From the NCBI RefSeq assembly GCF_000316645.1, contig NC_019684.1:930001-994000 (forward strand): a DNA stretch of 64,000 nucleotides. The letters are read 5' to 3'. How positions within the stretch are numbered: the first letter of the stretch is position 1; each line of letters opens with the position of its first letter. This DNA is from Nostoc sp. PCC 7524 (lineage in GTDB: Bacteria > Cyanobacteriota > Cyanobacteriia > Cyanobacteriales > Nostocaceae). This document shows, one piece after another, positions 33,339 through 42,070 of this stretch. The notes beneath the pieces are model-generated. The model did no database searches. It had not been told where the DNA came from and saw only the letters and a program-made list of their open reading frames with translations. The translations under genes and the position numbers were made by a program.

Positions 33339-34610
33339 ATGAATATACAAAATTGGCTAAACATACCAGCTTTTAGATCAAGGAATTATCGCCTGTTTTT
33401 TGCGGGGCAGGGAATTTCTTTGATTGGCACATGGATGACACAACTGGCTACAGTTTGGCTAGTTTATGATTTAACACACTCAGCATTAATGTTAGGAATT
33501 GTCGGATTTACCAGCCAAATTCCTAACTTCTTCCTTGCGCCTTTTGGGGGAGTGTTTGTAGATCGATTTTCTCGGTATCGTACCTTAATAGGTACACAAG
33601 CATTATCGATGGTGCAATCGCTAGCATTAGCTGTACTCACTTTAACTGGTGTGATTCAAATTTGGCATATTATTGTTTTGAGCTTGTTACAAGGATTTAT
33701 TAATGCTTTAGATGCACCAGCACGCCAAGCATTTGTGCCGGAACTGGTTGAACGTAGAGAAGATTTGGCTAATGCGATCGCGATCAACTCAACTATGATT
33801 AATGGAGCGCGTTTAATTGGCCCAGCCGTTGGCGGTGTATTAATTGCTGGTGTTGGTATTGCCTACTGTTTTTTAATTGATGGGTTGAGCTATATTGCAG
33901 TTATTGCCGGCTTATTAGCAATGAAAGTTAAACCTTGGCAAATATCAGTCAGTGCTGGTAATCCCTTGCAGAAAGTCCAAGAGGGATTTGTCTATGCCTA
34001 TAGCTTTCCACCAATTCGTGCCATTTTATTACTATCGGCTTTAGTCAGTTTGATGGGACTGCAAAATACAATTCTTGTACCAATTTTTGCGGAAAAGATT
34101 TTAGCAGGTGGCGCAGAAACCCTAGGATTTTTAATGGCAGCATCAGGACTAGGAGCATTATCAGGAGGTATTTATTTAGCCACACGCAAAACAATTTTAG
34201 GTATTGGTAAATTAATTGCGATCGCACCAGCAATTTTAGGTATTGGTTTAATTGCTTTTGCTGTATCCAGATTCTTACCATTATCTCTATTTACAATGTT
34301 GTTTGTTGGTTTAGGAACAATTCTGCAAATAGCTGCTAGTAATACATTTCTCCAAACCATCGTAGAGGAAGATAAGCGCGGTAGATTGATGAGCTTATAT
34401 ACGATGTCTTTTTTAGGGATGATACCAGTAGGTAGTTTATTAGGTGGTGCATTAGCCAGTCGTATCGGTGCGCCCAACACATTAATTATTGACGGTATAG
34501 CCTGTATTATTGGCTCTATCGTTTTTTACAGAAAATTGCCTACTTTAAAGAAATTAGTCCAGCCAATTTACGAACAGAAAGGTATCATAGCAATTCAGAA
34601 TAATTCTTAA
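33339..34610 (+). CDS. MFS transporter, EntS-like
   Basis: Major facilitator of 423 residues with 12 expected helices, in the cytoplasmic membrane. The start FRSRNYRLFFAGQGISLIGT with MTQLATVWLVYDLTHSALML, and the loop FVDRFSRYRTLI, match the MFS-3 group (EntS and related exporters). RRSDLAN-like ERREDLANAIAINSTMINGA is another group marker. Likely exports a siderophore or toxic compound; the substrate is unknown. ATG 33339 is chosen over TTG 33336. The upstream MarR gene is the likely regulator. Confidence 0.85.
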   Translation: MNIQNWLNIPAFRSRNYRLFFAGQGISLIGTWMTQLATVWLVYDLTHSALMLGIVGFTSQIPNFFLAPFGGVFVDRFSRYRTLIGTQALSMVQSLALAVLTLTGVIQIWHIIVLSLLQGFINALDAPARQAFVPELVERREDLANAIAINSTMINGARLIGPAVGGVLIAGVGIAYCFLIDGLSYIAVIAGLLAMKVKPWQISVSAGNPLQKVQEGFVYAYSFPPIRAILLLSALVSLMGLQNTILVPIFAEKILAGGAETLGFLMAASGLGALSGGIYLATRKTILGIGKLIAIAPAILGIGLIAFAVSRFLPLSLFTMLFVGLGTILQIAASNTFLQTIVEEDKRGRLMSLYTMSFLGMIPVGSLLGGALASRIGAPNTLIIDGIACIIGSIVFYRKLPTLKKLVQPIYEQKGIIAIQNNS

Positions 34611-34770
34611 TAGTGAGGCAAAAGACAGGGGTGCAGAGGAGATTTAAGCCCAATGCCCGATAATCTACGGTATTTGCATAAGTCTTCAGGTAAAATCTTT
34701 GACTATTTTCTGGAAACAGTAATATGCTGGTTGTAGATCCATTTGTCATTAATTACGCTGATCGCATCCT

Positions 34771-34884
34771 ATGTCTAGCCAACAACCCAATTCCAACCAG
34801 CCATCCAACAAAAAATTAAATGAAAATAGCAAGAGCAGAAAAAAACCTCTAAATAATGGTAAACCAGATAAAACTGACCACTAA
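34771..34884 (+). CDS. Possible small disordered protein (37 aa)
   Basis: Frame from ATG 34771 with composition dominated by Ser, Asn, Gln and Lys (SSQQPNSNQPSNKK, then NENSKSRKKPLNNG). Such low-complexity peptides exist in Nostoc genomes, but no clear ribosome site is visible and no family was recognised. A good hairpin follows at 34917. It could equally be non-coding. Confidence 0.3.
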   Translation: MSSQQPNSNQPSNKKLNENSKSRKKPLNNGKPDKTDH

Positions 34885-34916
34885 ATCTAAATATAGATTA
34901 TATAAATTACAGTAAA

Positions 34917-34942
34917 AGAGACGTAAAGCCTATTACGTCTCT
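34917..34942. terminator. Bidirectional terminator-like hairpin
   Basis: AGAGACGTAA (34917-34926) and TTACGTCTCT (34933-34942) are exact inverted copies. On the minus strand the arm runs into CTTTTAC, so it can end the coiled-coil gene at 34979. Confidence 0.7.
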
Positions 34943-34978
34943 AAATCTATTGTTACCTAAAACTATAACAAACAAAAT

Positions 34979-36058
34979 TTATTTATTTTTCATTTGGCTT
35001 TTGGCTTGTTCTAAAGCTATTTCTTTGATTGCTTGGTAAGAATTCACATTGGCAGTACCTTCAATCGCTTTAACTGCTAAATCTTGAACTTGTTTGAGTG
35101 CTGATTCTAGCTGTTTAGAAAGATTTTGTATGCGTGTCTCTTGATTAGTAATTGTTTGTTCTAGAGACTGCAACCTCTGTTCATAAAACCGCTTTTGTCC
35201 TTCTACTTCTTTAGCATACAAATCAGCTTTGACTTTAGCTTGGTAGTGAGCGATTCCTTTACCTTCCTCTGTGGCTTTTTTAATAGCTGCTTCTTTCTCT
35301 TTCGGAAAGGCTTCCACTTTAGCTTTGTACTCTTCAAATTGCTTTTCTCTTTCAGCAATTAACTTTTCGTGTTCAGTCCACTGTTTTTCTGCTTCCTGTT
35401 GTAATTCTTCTAATTGTTTATATAAAGCTTTTTGTTGTTGCTCATATTCATCTATTTCTAGTTGACGCTGGTGTTCTAAATCATATTTATACTCTGCTGC
35501 ATCTCTTTGACGATTTTTATTGAGATGATCATTGCGTTCTTTAATAGTTCTTTGGTATTCTTCTTGTGATTTTTGCCAAGTATTCCTTTGTTCTAATATT
35601 TCTTGCGAAAGTAATTCATAACGCTGGCTAAACTCATCTTGATAAGCTTTAGAATTATCTTCGTAGGTAGTAATCAGTATATCTAACGTCGTTTCAGATA
35701 CTTCTAAATTGTGTAATTGTTTTAATTGTTCAATTTCATTCTCTACTGTTTTTCTGATTTCTCCTAAACGAGAAGCCTGTGTAGTTAATTTTTCAGATAA
35801 TTCATTAACAGCACTACCAAAACCCAATTGAATTTTGACTAGATTTTCAATTGTATAATTCATTTTTTCTTGGATAGTAGCAGACTGATTCATAAATTGA
35901 TTTAGCTCTGTTTGCGGTTTTTCTTTATTTATAGACTGATTATCTTTTAACACTTGATTGAGTTGCAACTTGATTGCTGATGTTTCTTTAGTCAAATCTT
36001 CATATGCTTGCAAAATCTCAGCCTTGGTGTTTTTATCTGTTAACTTTTTCACTGCCAT
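34979..36058 (-). CDS. lfiB: Coiled-coil-rich protein, LfiB-like
   Basis: Protein of 359 residues that is almost wholly coiled coil from about residue 130 onward (EILEQRNTWQKSQEEYQRTI, AALYKQLEEL-type heptads, EREKQFEEYKAKVEAFPKEK). A short N-terminal region contains the sequence VKIQLGFGSAVNELSEKLTT, shared with its neighbour. The two genes are paralogues. Gene order beside sphR matches Alr4504/Alr4505 of Nostoc PCC 7120, which I recall as LfiA and LfiB, coiled-coil proteins that co-assemble into filaments. That assignment rests on memory of synteny; the coiled coil is seen directly. Confidence 0.6.
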   Translation of the reverse strand: MAVKKLTDKNTKAEILQAYEDLTKETSAIKLQLNQVLKDNQSINKEKPQTELNQFMNQSATIQEKMNYTIENLVKIQLGFGSAVNELSEKLTTQASRLGEIRKTVENEIEQLKQLHNLEVSETTLDILITTYEDNSKAYQDEFSQRYELLSQEILEQRNTWQKSQEEYQRTIKERNDHLNKNRQRDAAEYKYDLEHQRQLEIDEYEQQQKALYKQLEELQQEAEKQWTEHEKLIAEREKQFEEYKAKVEAFPKEKEAAIKKATEEGKGIAHYQAKVKADLYAKEVEGQKRFYEQRLQSLEQTITNQETRIQNLSKQLESALKQVQDLAVKAIEGTANVNSYQAIKEIALEQAKSQMKNK

Positions 36059-36111
36059 AGAAACCTCTTGTTAACCACACACAATTAATGGATTATTTAG
36101 CTATAGTTAGT

Positions 36112-36172
36112 AGAGTGCGTTAGTGTAATAAAACCTAGCTGTACCAAGAAATTATTCATGCTGACGCACCCT
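36112..36172. repeat. 61 bp GGGTGCGTCAG element, copy 3, with a decayed left end
   Basis: Left end AGAGTGCGTTAGT (36112-36124) has two changes from the consensus; right end GCTGACGCACCCT (36160-36172) is nearly intact. It lies exactly between the two coiled-coil genes. Confidence 0.75.
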
Positions 36173-36198
36173 ACATTTTGTGCCTAACACAAGGAAAA

Positions 36199-37182
36199 TT
36201 ATTTAGCTGTAGAGCTATCAAAGGCTCTCATAGCCAAGTCTTGTGCTTGTTTCAATGTAGCTTGTAATTGAGTTGATATACTTTCTATTTGTTCAGTTTG
36301 TTTTTGAATGGTTTCTTCCAGTGATTTAATTTTTAATTCATAACTTTGCTTACTGGCTTCCCATTCTTTGTCAAATAAATCGGCTTCAACTTTAGTCTTC
36401 TGATTGGTTTCTTTAATCGCTTCTTCCCTGGCTTTTTTAACTGCTTCTTCTAATTCGTTAGGGAAGGCTGCAACTTTTTGTTGATATTCATTAAATAAGG
36501 CTTGGTGTTCAGTAATAACTTTCTCTCGTTCAGCCCAGTCTTTATCTTTTTGTTGAGTTGTTTCTAAAATTACTCTTTCTTGACTACGTTTTTTAGATTC
36601 ATAGGTATCGGCTTTAAGTTTGCGATCGCTTGCTAATTTATATTGATATTCTTCTTGCTCTTGCTGGCGTTCTTTGACCAAAAAATCATTATATGCTTGT
36701 AGGGATTCTTCATACTCTGTTTGTTCTTTCTGCCACTCTTTGCGCCTAGTGGATATTTCTTTTTCTAAGATTTCCCGTTTACTAGCAGTATCTTGCTCTA
36801 GGATTTTTAACTTTTCTTGATGTTCCTGATTTAAGATATCCAAAGCATCAGCAACAATTCTAATTTTTTGTAATTCTTGTAAATTTTGGCTTTCAATCTC
36901 TATCGCCCGATTGAGTTCATCTAATTTGGCATTTTCTTGAGTTAATTTCTCTGATAGGGTATTGATAGTGCTACCGAATTCTAACTGTAAATCTGCTAGA
37001 CCTTTAACAATACTATCAACAGTATATGTAGAAGCAACTGCCACAATTTCTTGATTTTTGGCTTTATCTGCTTCTTCTTGTTTCGTAGCTAGTTTTGATT
37101 CTAGTTTCTTCTGTTCTGTAATAATTTGTTGAAATGCTTGCATTAGTTGCTGTTTACTATCTCGGATTGCAACTGTTGTCAT
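36199..37182 (-). CDS. lfiA: Coiled-coil-rich protein, LfiA-like
   Basis: Protein of 327 residues, paralogue of the previous gene with the same architecture. There is an N-terminal helical part with DLQLEFGSTINTLSEKLTQE, then a long coiled coil (EEYQYKLASDRKLKADTYES, AEREKVITEHQALFNEYQQK, VAAFPNELEEAVKKAREEA), and a C-terminal QLQATLKQAQDLAMRAFDSS that matches QLESALKQVQDLAVKAIEGT in the neighbour. The likely role is a hetero-polymer with its neighbour, affecting filament or cell shape. Co-transcription is plausible but a 61 bp repeat lies between. Divergent from sphR. Confidence 0.6.
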   Translation of the reverse strand: MTTVAIRDSKQQLMQAFQQIITEQKKLESKLATKQEEADKAKNQEIVAVASTYTVDSIVKGLADLQLEFGSTINTLSEKLTQENAKLDELNRAIEIESQNLQELQKIRIVADALDILNQEHQEKLKILEQDTASKREILEKEISTRRKEWQKEQTEYEESLQAYNDFLVKERQQEQEEYQYKLASDRKLKADTYESKKRSQERVILETTQQKDKDWAEREKVITEHQALFNEYQQKVAAFPNELEEAVKKAREEAIKETNQKTKVEADLFDKEWEASKQSYELKIKSLEETIQKQTEQIESISTQLQATLKQAQDLAMRAFDSSTAK

Positions 37183-37643
37183 GTTTCCACTCCCTTAAAG
37201 ATGTAGTGATTGATTGAGTAGCAAGCCATACCAATAACTACCCGATGCAGATATCAGGGTAGCCTTGAAATTATGATTGTTAACGCAGTGCAATTACGGA
37301 AATGGTGCAACAACTGATACTAATAGAAAGTAACCGTTGTCCACGGCGATTTTTAGTGATTTTTTGGCAAGCTTTATAGTATTTATGTACTAATTAAATA
37401 TATTCAAATTCATCTGCTATTGTCAAGATAGAATTTGTTTGGCTGAAAAATTGAAGACCTAAGTTGCACTCAATACAATTGATTGCTTGCAATGAGAGTA
37501 ATTTATGATATATGTAATATTGTTACAAACATTACTCTTTTGCAAAATAATTCACGATGGTACAAGCGTGAATGCACTGAGGAGCGATAATTAACTCAAC
37601 AATCATATTGATACAAGCACAGGGCTAGAGTTTTGTGATATCA
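37183..37643. other. Divergent promoter region between the coiled-coil pair and sphR
   Basis: AT-rich, without terminators or repeats of note. I looked for PHO-box-like direct repeats (CTTAACCT type) and found no convincing set. Confidence 0.4.
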
Positions 37644-38396
37644 ATGTATACCAGTGAATCAATCAAATATTCTCCTAGAGCAGACATTGGACAAACGAGC
37701 CGTGTTCTGGTTGTAGAAGATGAAGAGCTAATCCAAGAGATGCTAGCCGTAGCATTAGAGGAAGAAGGTTATGGAGTGCTGACAGTTCCTGACGGGCGTT
37801 CGGCGGTGGAATATATCAAAGGCTTTGAACCCAATGGGGGAGAATTTCCCTTTGACTTAATTATTCTAGATATCATGTTGCCTCAGATTAATGGGTTAGA
37901 TATTTGCCGCTTGTTACGTCATCAAGGCAACCCAGTACCGATTTTGATGTTAAGTGCTAAAGGTAGCGAAACCGATCGCGTGTTAGGTTTAGAAGTCGGT
38001 GCAGATGACTACCTGACTAAACCCTTTAGTATGCGGGAATTAGTGGCACGTTGTCGCGCTTTACTCCGTCGTCAGCGTTTAAGCACCCTACCACAGCTAC
38101 CCGTACTTAAATACAAGGAAGTAACCTTGAACCCTCAAGAGTGTCGGGTGTTAGTGCGCGGACAAGAAGTGAATCTTTCCCCCAAAGAATTCCGCTTATT
38201 AGAATTATTTATGAGTTATGCGCGACGGGTTTGGTCGCGGGAGCAATTACTAGATCAGGTTTGGGGCCCTGATTTTGTCGGTGATAGCAAAACTGTAGAT
38301 GTTCATATCCGGTGGTTGCGCGAAAAGCTAGAGCAAGATCCCAGCCACCCAGAATATATTGTGACTGTCAGAGGATTTGGCTATCGGTTCGGATAA
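37644..38396 (+). CDS. sphR: Response regulator SphR (PhoB type)
   Basis: OmpR/PhoB-family regulator of 250 residues. The receiver domain (about residues 22-140) has acidic pair VVEDEELI, phosphoacceptor Asp in LIILDIMLPQ, the Thr/Ser strand LMLSAKG and Lys in DDYLTKPF. The C-terminal winged helix includes LSPKEFRLLELFM and SKTVDVHIRWLREKLEQDP, typical of PhoB. It lies 59 bases before a PhoR-type kinase and then phoU, so it is the phosphate-starvation regulator. ATG 37644 gives a short N-terminal extension; GTG 37635 is less likely. Confidence 0.88.
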   Translation: MYTSESIKYSPRADIGQTSRVLVVEDEELIQEMLAVALEEEGYGVLTVPDGRSAVEYIKGFEPNGGEFPFDLIILDIMLPQINGLDICRLLRHQGNPVPILMLSAKGSETDRVLGLEVGADDYLTKPFSMRELVARCRALLRRQRLSTLPQLPVLKYKEVTLNPQECRVLVRGQEVNLSPKEFRLLELFMSYARRVWSREQLLDQVWGPDFVGDSKTVDVHIRWLREKLEQDPSHPEYIVTVRGFGYRFG

Positions 38397-38455
38397 TCTA
38401 TTGAGATAGTTGTTAGTTTTTATTAATCACCAAGCAACTAACAACTCAAACTCAA

Positions 38456-39748
38456 ATGCTTTTATTGGGATTTTTTCTGGGTTTAGCGGTAGGCATTGGG
38501 TTTTGGATTTGGCAACAGGTTCAACTAAATCGCTACCTGTGGCAATTACTCCAGCCGTTAAATTCCCGTTCTTCTAAATTGGCGCTGTCTTGGCTTCCTC
38601 GTCTACGGCAAGAAATCACTACCCTTAAGCAGCAACGCCAAGACTTGCAGCAGTCGCTACAAACTCACCAAGATCTCCTGGATGTGGCACCAGTGGGATA
38701 TTTGCAAGTCGATGAAGAAAATCAACTGCTCTGGTGCAATCAGCAAGCCCAGAAAATGTTGTATTTACAACGATGGCAACCAGGGCAGGTACGTCTGTTG
38801 CTAGAATTGGTGCGGTCATATGAACTTGATCAGCTGATTGAACAAACACGCGATCGCCAAAAAGCCCAAACCAAAGAGTGGGTTTTTCACCCTTCTTGTG
38901 ATAATGCGGCGGAAATGCCCACCATCAAATCTCTAACTTTGCGAGGCTCTAGTTTACCTTTACCTCACGGACAGGTGGGAGTATTTTTAGAAAACCGTCA
39001 ACCCTTGCTAGATATGAATCATGTCAGGGAGCGATCGTTTTCGGATTTAGCCCATGAATTAAGAACACCCCTGACTTCGATTCGCTTAGTTGTAGAAACC
39101 CTACAAAATCGCCTAGAACCGCCTTTAAATCGCTGGGTTGACCGTTTGATGCAGGAGGTAGATAGACTCATTAACTTGGTGCAAAGCTGGCTAGAACTCA
39201 CCCAAATTGAAATCAACCCCGCCATGCAACTGCAAGCGGAGGATGTGGAAGTGCGATCGCTCATAGCCTCTGTTTGGGAAACCCTAGAACCATTAGCACA
39301 GCGCCAACACCTGTCTCTAGCTTATTCCGGCCCTGAAGAGATTTGGATGAAAGCTGATCCAGCCCGTATTTATCAAGTCTTCCTGAACTTGCTTGATAAC
39401 AGCATCAAGTACAGTTCTCCTGATACCAGCATCCAAATTCAGGCAAAAATTTTATCGTCACAAGATATTCCCAGTTTAGAAATTAATCTCATTGATTCTG
39501 GTGTAGGCTTTGCTTCAGAAGATTTACCCCACATTTTTGAGCGATTTTACCGGGGAGATAAAGCGCGGACTCATACCCCAATGCCAGAAAGTAATTCTAT
39601 GGGCGCAATGGTTGGGAATGGTTTAGGATTAGCGATCGTGCGGCAAATTGTTCTAGCTCACGGTGGTTCAATCAAAGCCATGAATCATCCCGAAACTGGT
39701 GGCGCATGGATGCAACTTCTCTTCCCTGAAGTGATGGCAAACTCATAG
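38456..39748 (+). CDS. sphS: Phosphate sensor histidine kinase SphS (PhoR type)
   Basis: Histidine kinase of 430 residues. An N-terminal hydrophobic segment (LLLGFFLGLAVGIGFWIWQQ) anchors it, followed by a PAS-like domain (LLDVAPVGYLQVDEENQLLW). The H-box is FSDLAHELRTPLTSIRLVVE (about residue 200), the N-box FLNLLDNSIKYSS, and the G-boxes DSGVGF and GNGLGLAIVRQIV. In cyanobacteria the N-terminal hydrophobic segment is needed for SphS to localise and to sense low phosphate, with PhoU as negative partner. Both partner genes flank it on the same strand. Confidence 0.88.
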   Translation: MLLLGFFLGLAVGIGFWIWQQVQLNRYLWQLLQPLNSRSSKLALSWLPRLRQEITTLKQQRQDLQQSLQTHQDLLDVAPVGYLQVDEENQLLWCNQQAQKMLYLQRWQPGQVRLLLELVRSYELDQLIEQTRDRQKAQTKEWVFHPSCDNAAEMPTIKSLTLRGSSLPLPHGQVGVFLENRQPLLDMNHVRERSFSDLAHELRTPLTSIRLVVETLQNRLEPPLNRWVDRLMQEVDRLINLVQSWLELTQIEINPAMQLQAEDVEVRSLIASVWETLEPLAQRQHLSLAYSGPEEIWMKADPARIYQVFLNLLDNSIKYSSPDTSIQIQAKILSSQDIPSLEINLIDSGVGFASEDLPHIFERFYRGDKARTHTPMPESNSMGAMVGNGLGLAIVRQIVLAHGGSIKAMNHPETGGAWMQLLFPEVMANS

Positions 39749-39794
39749 AGCCAAGACTATAGTTAAAAATATCTTCACGTTTGAGACTACAAGT

Positions 39795-40463
39795 GTGAAA
39801 GCCGTTCTTTATAGTCCCAACCCAGACAGTCCCCAGTTAGCACGCGCCATTAGGCGTTTAGAACGGGATGTATTACGCATGGGAGCTTTGGTAGAACAAT
39901 CATTTCGCCTCAGCCACCAAGCGTTATTTGCCCGTGATTTAACAGCAGCTGAGGAACTGCCACGATTAGATAAAAAAATTGATCGTTTTTATAGACAAAT
40001 AGAATCAGACTGTACGGCCATCATGACACTACAAGCACCAACAGCTCAAGATTTACGCTGTTTAAGTGCTTTTATGCAGCTTGTGAGAGATTTAGAGCGG
40101 ATTGGAGATTATGCCAAGGATTTAGCTGACATTGCGGTGAAAATCTTTCCCTATCCTCCTCACACGTCTTTACCAGAAATTGCAGTCATGTCTCATCATG
40201 CCCAAGCCATGTTAGCAACTAGCTTAATAGCTTTGGCAGATTTAGATGAAGTCGGTGGGCGAAGTATCAAGCACTTGGATGATGCCGTAGACAATGCTTA
40301 TGATCGTCTTTATCAAACTTTAGCTCAACAACGCGATGTCCCAGGTGTTGTGGAACCAATTATATTGCTAGCATTAGCAATTCGTTGTTTGGAACGTATG
40401 GCAGATCATGCAACTAATATTGGTCAACGAGTGGCGTATATTGTTACAGGTCAACGCTCTTAA
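39795..40463 (+). CDS. phoU: Phosphate signalling complex protein PhoU
   Basis: PhoU of 222 residues, a peripheral metal-binding helical-bundle protein that keeps SphS silent when phosphate is plentiful. Two PhoU repeats are visible, each with the characteristic motif: ERIGDYAKDLADIA (about residue 115) and ERMADHATNIGQRV (about residue 205). The start GTG 39795 gives MKAVLYSPNPD. It is the third gene of the sphR-sphS-phoU unit and ends in a strong terminator. Confidence 0.9.
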   Translation: MKAVLYSPNPDSPQLARAIRRLERDVLRMGALVEQSFRLSHQALFARDLTAAEELPRLDKKIDRFYRQIESDCTAIMTLQAPTAQDLRCLSAFMQLVRDLERIGDYAKDLADIAVKIFPYPPHTSLPEIAVMSHHAQAMLATSLIALADLDEVGGRSIKHLDDAVDNAYDRLYQTLAQQRDVPGVVEPIILLALAIRCLERMADHATNIGQRVAYIVTGQRS

Positions 40464-40486
40464 ATTAAGCTCAGAGCATGAGAGAT

Positions 40487-40521
40487 AGGGGATTGGTAAT
40501 TAACCAATCCTCTATTTTTTT
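40487..40521 (+). terminator. Terminator after phoU
   Basis: GGATTGGT (40490-40497) pairs with ACCAATCC (40503-40510), extended by AGGG/CTCT-type flanks, then TCTATTTTTTT. Confidence 0.85.
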
Positions 40522-41313
40522 GTTGGGGCATGGGGCAATCTCCAGAAATTAAATATGCGTTTTCCAGAAACCTTGTAGAGACGTTCCATGGGTAGGGATT
40601 TTCGTCTCTACATTCTTTTTTGGAGATATAGTATTCACATTTAGATGAAAACTTAGTTAATCACAGTGAGATTTTACTAAATGCTAACCTTTTCTTAATC
40701 TTACGCGATTAGATTGGCGTAGTAACCAGAGAAAATTAATTCTAATCCTCAACTTGCGCCAGCTTTCTATCCCGCCAAAAAATTTATTCCGAGGCGGAAT
40801 ATCGGGTAGGTGCAAGAGATAAGCTAATCTCCTGCACAATGTTTATCTTCGTAAATTTATGTAAAAGTTTATACTAGCGTACATGAAAATATACATAACT
40901 CAACAAAGAAAATTGCTATAGGTAAAACTCAACAATAATAGGCAAAATATATTACCTACTAATTATTTGACTATTAGCATTAATTATCAGATATATTACT
41001 CACTATAATGTATGTATAAATATATCAATCATTGTTTTTTATATATACATTACCGATGAACTAATTATCATTAAAAATACCAAAAAGTGATAAAAATATG
41101 ATAATGATCTTTACAAGAATCATTCACTATTAATATATTTAATATTAAATAAAATAATATCCCATTATACAAATATTAAACAATATCTATTAAAAATAAA
41201 TTACCAACTTTATTCTCTATTGAAAGGTAGTATTAATAACCAGTTTTTGAATGACTCAGAAGCTTTAAAACCATCCAAAATTTACTAATCACCATCTAGC
41301 AAACACTCCCACA
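40522..41313. other. Long AT-rich region upstream of the Crp-like gene
   Basis: About 790 bases without a coding frame; very AT-rich from 40860 to 41220 with many ATATAT runs. A stretch near 40684 (CTAACCTTTTCTTAATCTTA) weakly resembles PHO-box half sites. No repeats of the families seen elsewhere. Confidence 0.45.
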
Positions 41314-41910
41314 ATGTCATCGATAATTTTTACACCAGATTCTGCCACCGCATTAGACAAACCTAACTTTAGTGGGCATTTATCACAAAGACTATTTACC
41401 CGTCGAGAAGTCCTACCAACCCGTAATGATGTACTGTGGCTGATTGAACGTGGGGCAGTTCGCACTATAACTTGGGGTGAAGATGGCACATTTATCACTT
41501 TGGGATATTGGGGGGCTGGTGATGTCATTGGGTATGCTTTATCTAAAGTCAAACCATACCAAATTGAGTGTCTGACCAGTGTAGAAGCGTCCACCTTGCC
41601 GCCACATCTTTGGCATCAATATACAGATGCTTTAATAGCTCACATTCAAACCTCAGAAGAGCTTTTAAGCATAGTAAACCGTAAACCCATTTCATTACGG
41701 TTGTGGCAATTTTTGTTGTGGTTAAGTGAAAGATTTGGACGGAATGTCGAACAAGGTACTCTGATTGAATTATATATCACTCATCAGGAAATTGCAGAGG
41801 TCTTGAATACGACAAGAGTAACAATAACAAAGCTGCTACAGGAGTTTGAAACGGAAGGAATGCTGTTACGCCATCAGCGTCGAATTATTTTGCGTTTACC
41901 AAATAATTAA
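41314..41910 (+). CDS. Crp/Fnr-family regulator
   Basis: Regulator of 198 residues, shorter than classical Crp. The N-terminal sensor half is a degenerate cyclic-nucleotide fold (LPTRNDVLWLIERGAVRTIT, ITLGYWGAGDVIGYAL). The C-terminal winged helix is clear (ITHQEIAEVLNTTRVTITKL, then LQEFETEGMLLRHQRR). It lies 160 bases upstream of a major porin gene on the same strand and may control it; this is inference from position. Confidence 0.83.
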   Translation: MSSIIFTPDSATALDKPNFSGHLSQRLFTRREVLPTRNDVLWLIERGAVRTITWGEDGTFITLGYWGAGDVIGYALSKVKPYQIECLTSVEASTLPPHLWHQYTDALIAHIQTSEELLSIVNRKPISLRLWQFLLWLSERFGRNVEQGTLIELYITHQEIAEVLNTTRVTITKLLQEFETEGMLLRHQRRIILRLPNN

Positions 41911-42070
41911 ATGGAAAATTTAATAGAAAAAATTTAGTTTTGCTCTTGTGCTAATGGCTGTAAAATATGTATAATCACTACTGATATCATGTGTAAATTC
42001 CCTTATAGACATTGGGGTTATAGATTTTACCATGTATTCAAACGAGTTGGTGTGAGTGAAAGATAAAATC

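Noticed and set aside
40684..40710. PHO-box-like half sites after phoU
   Set aside because: Only weak resemblance and no clear three-repeat set with 3 bp spacing.
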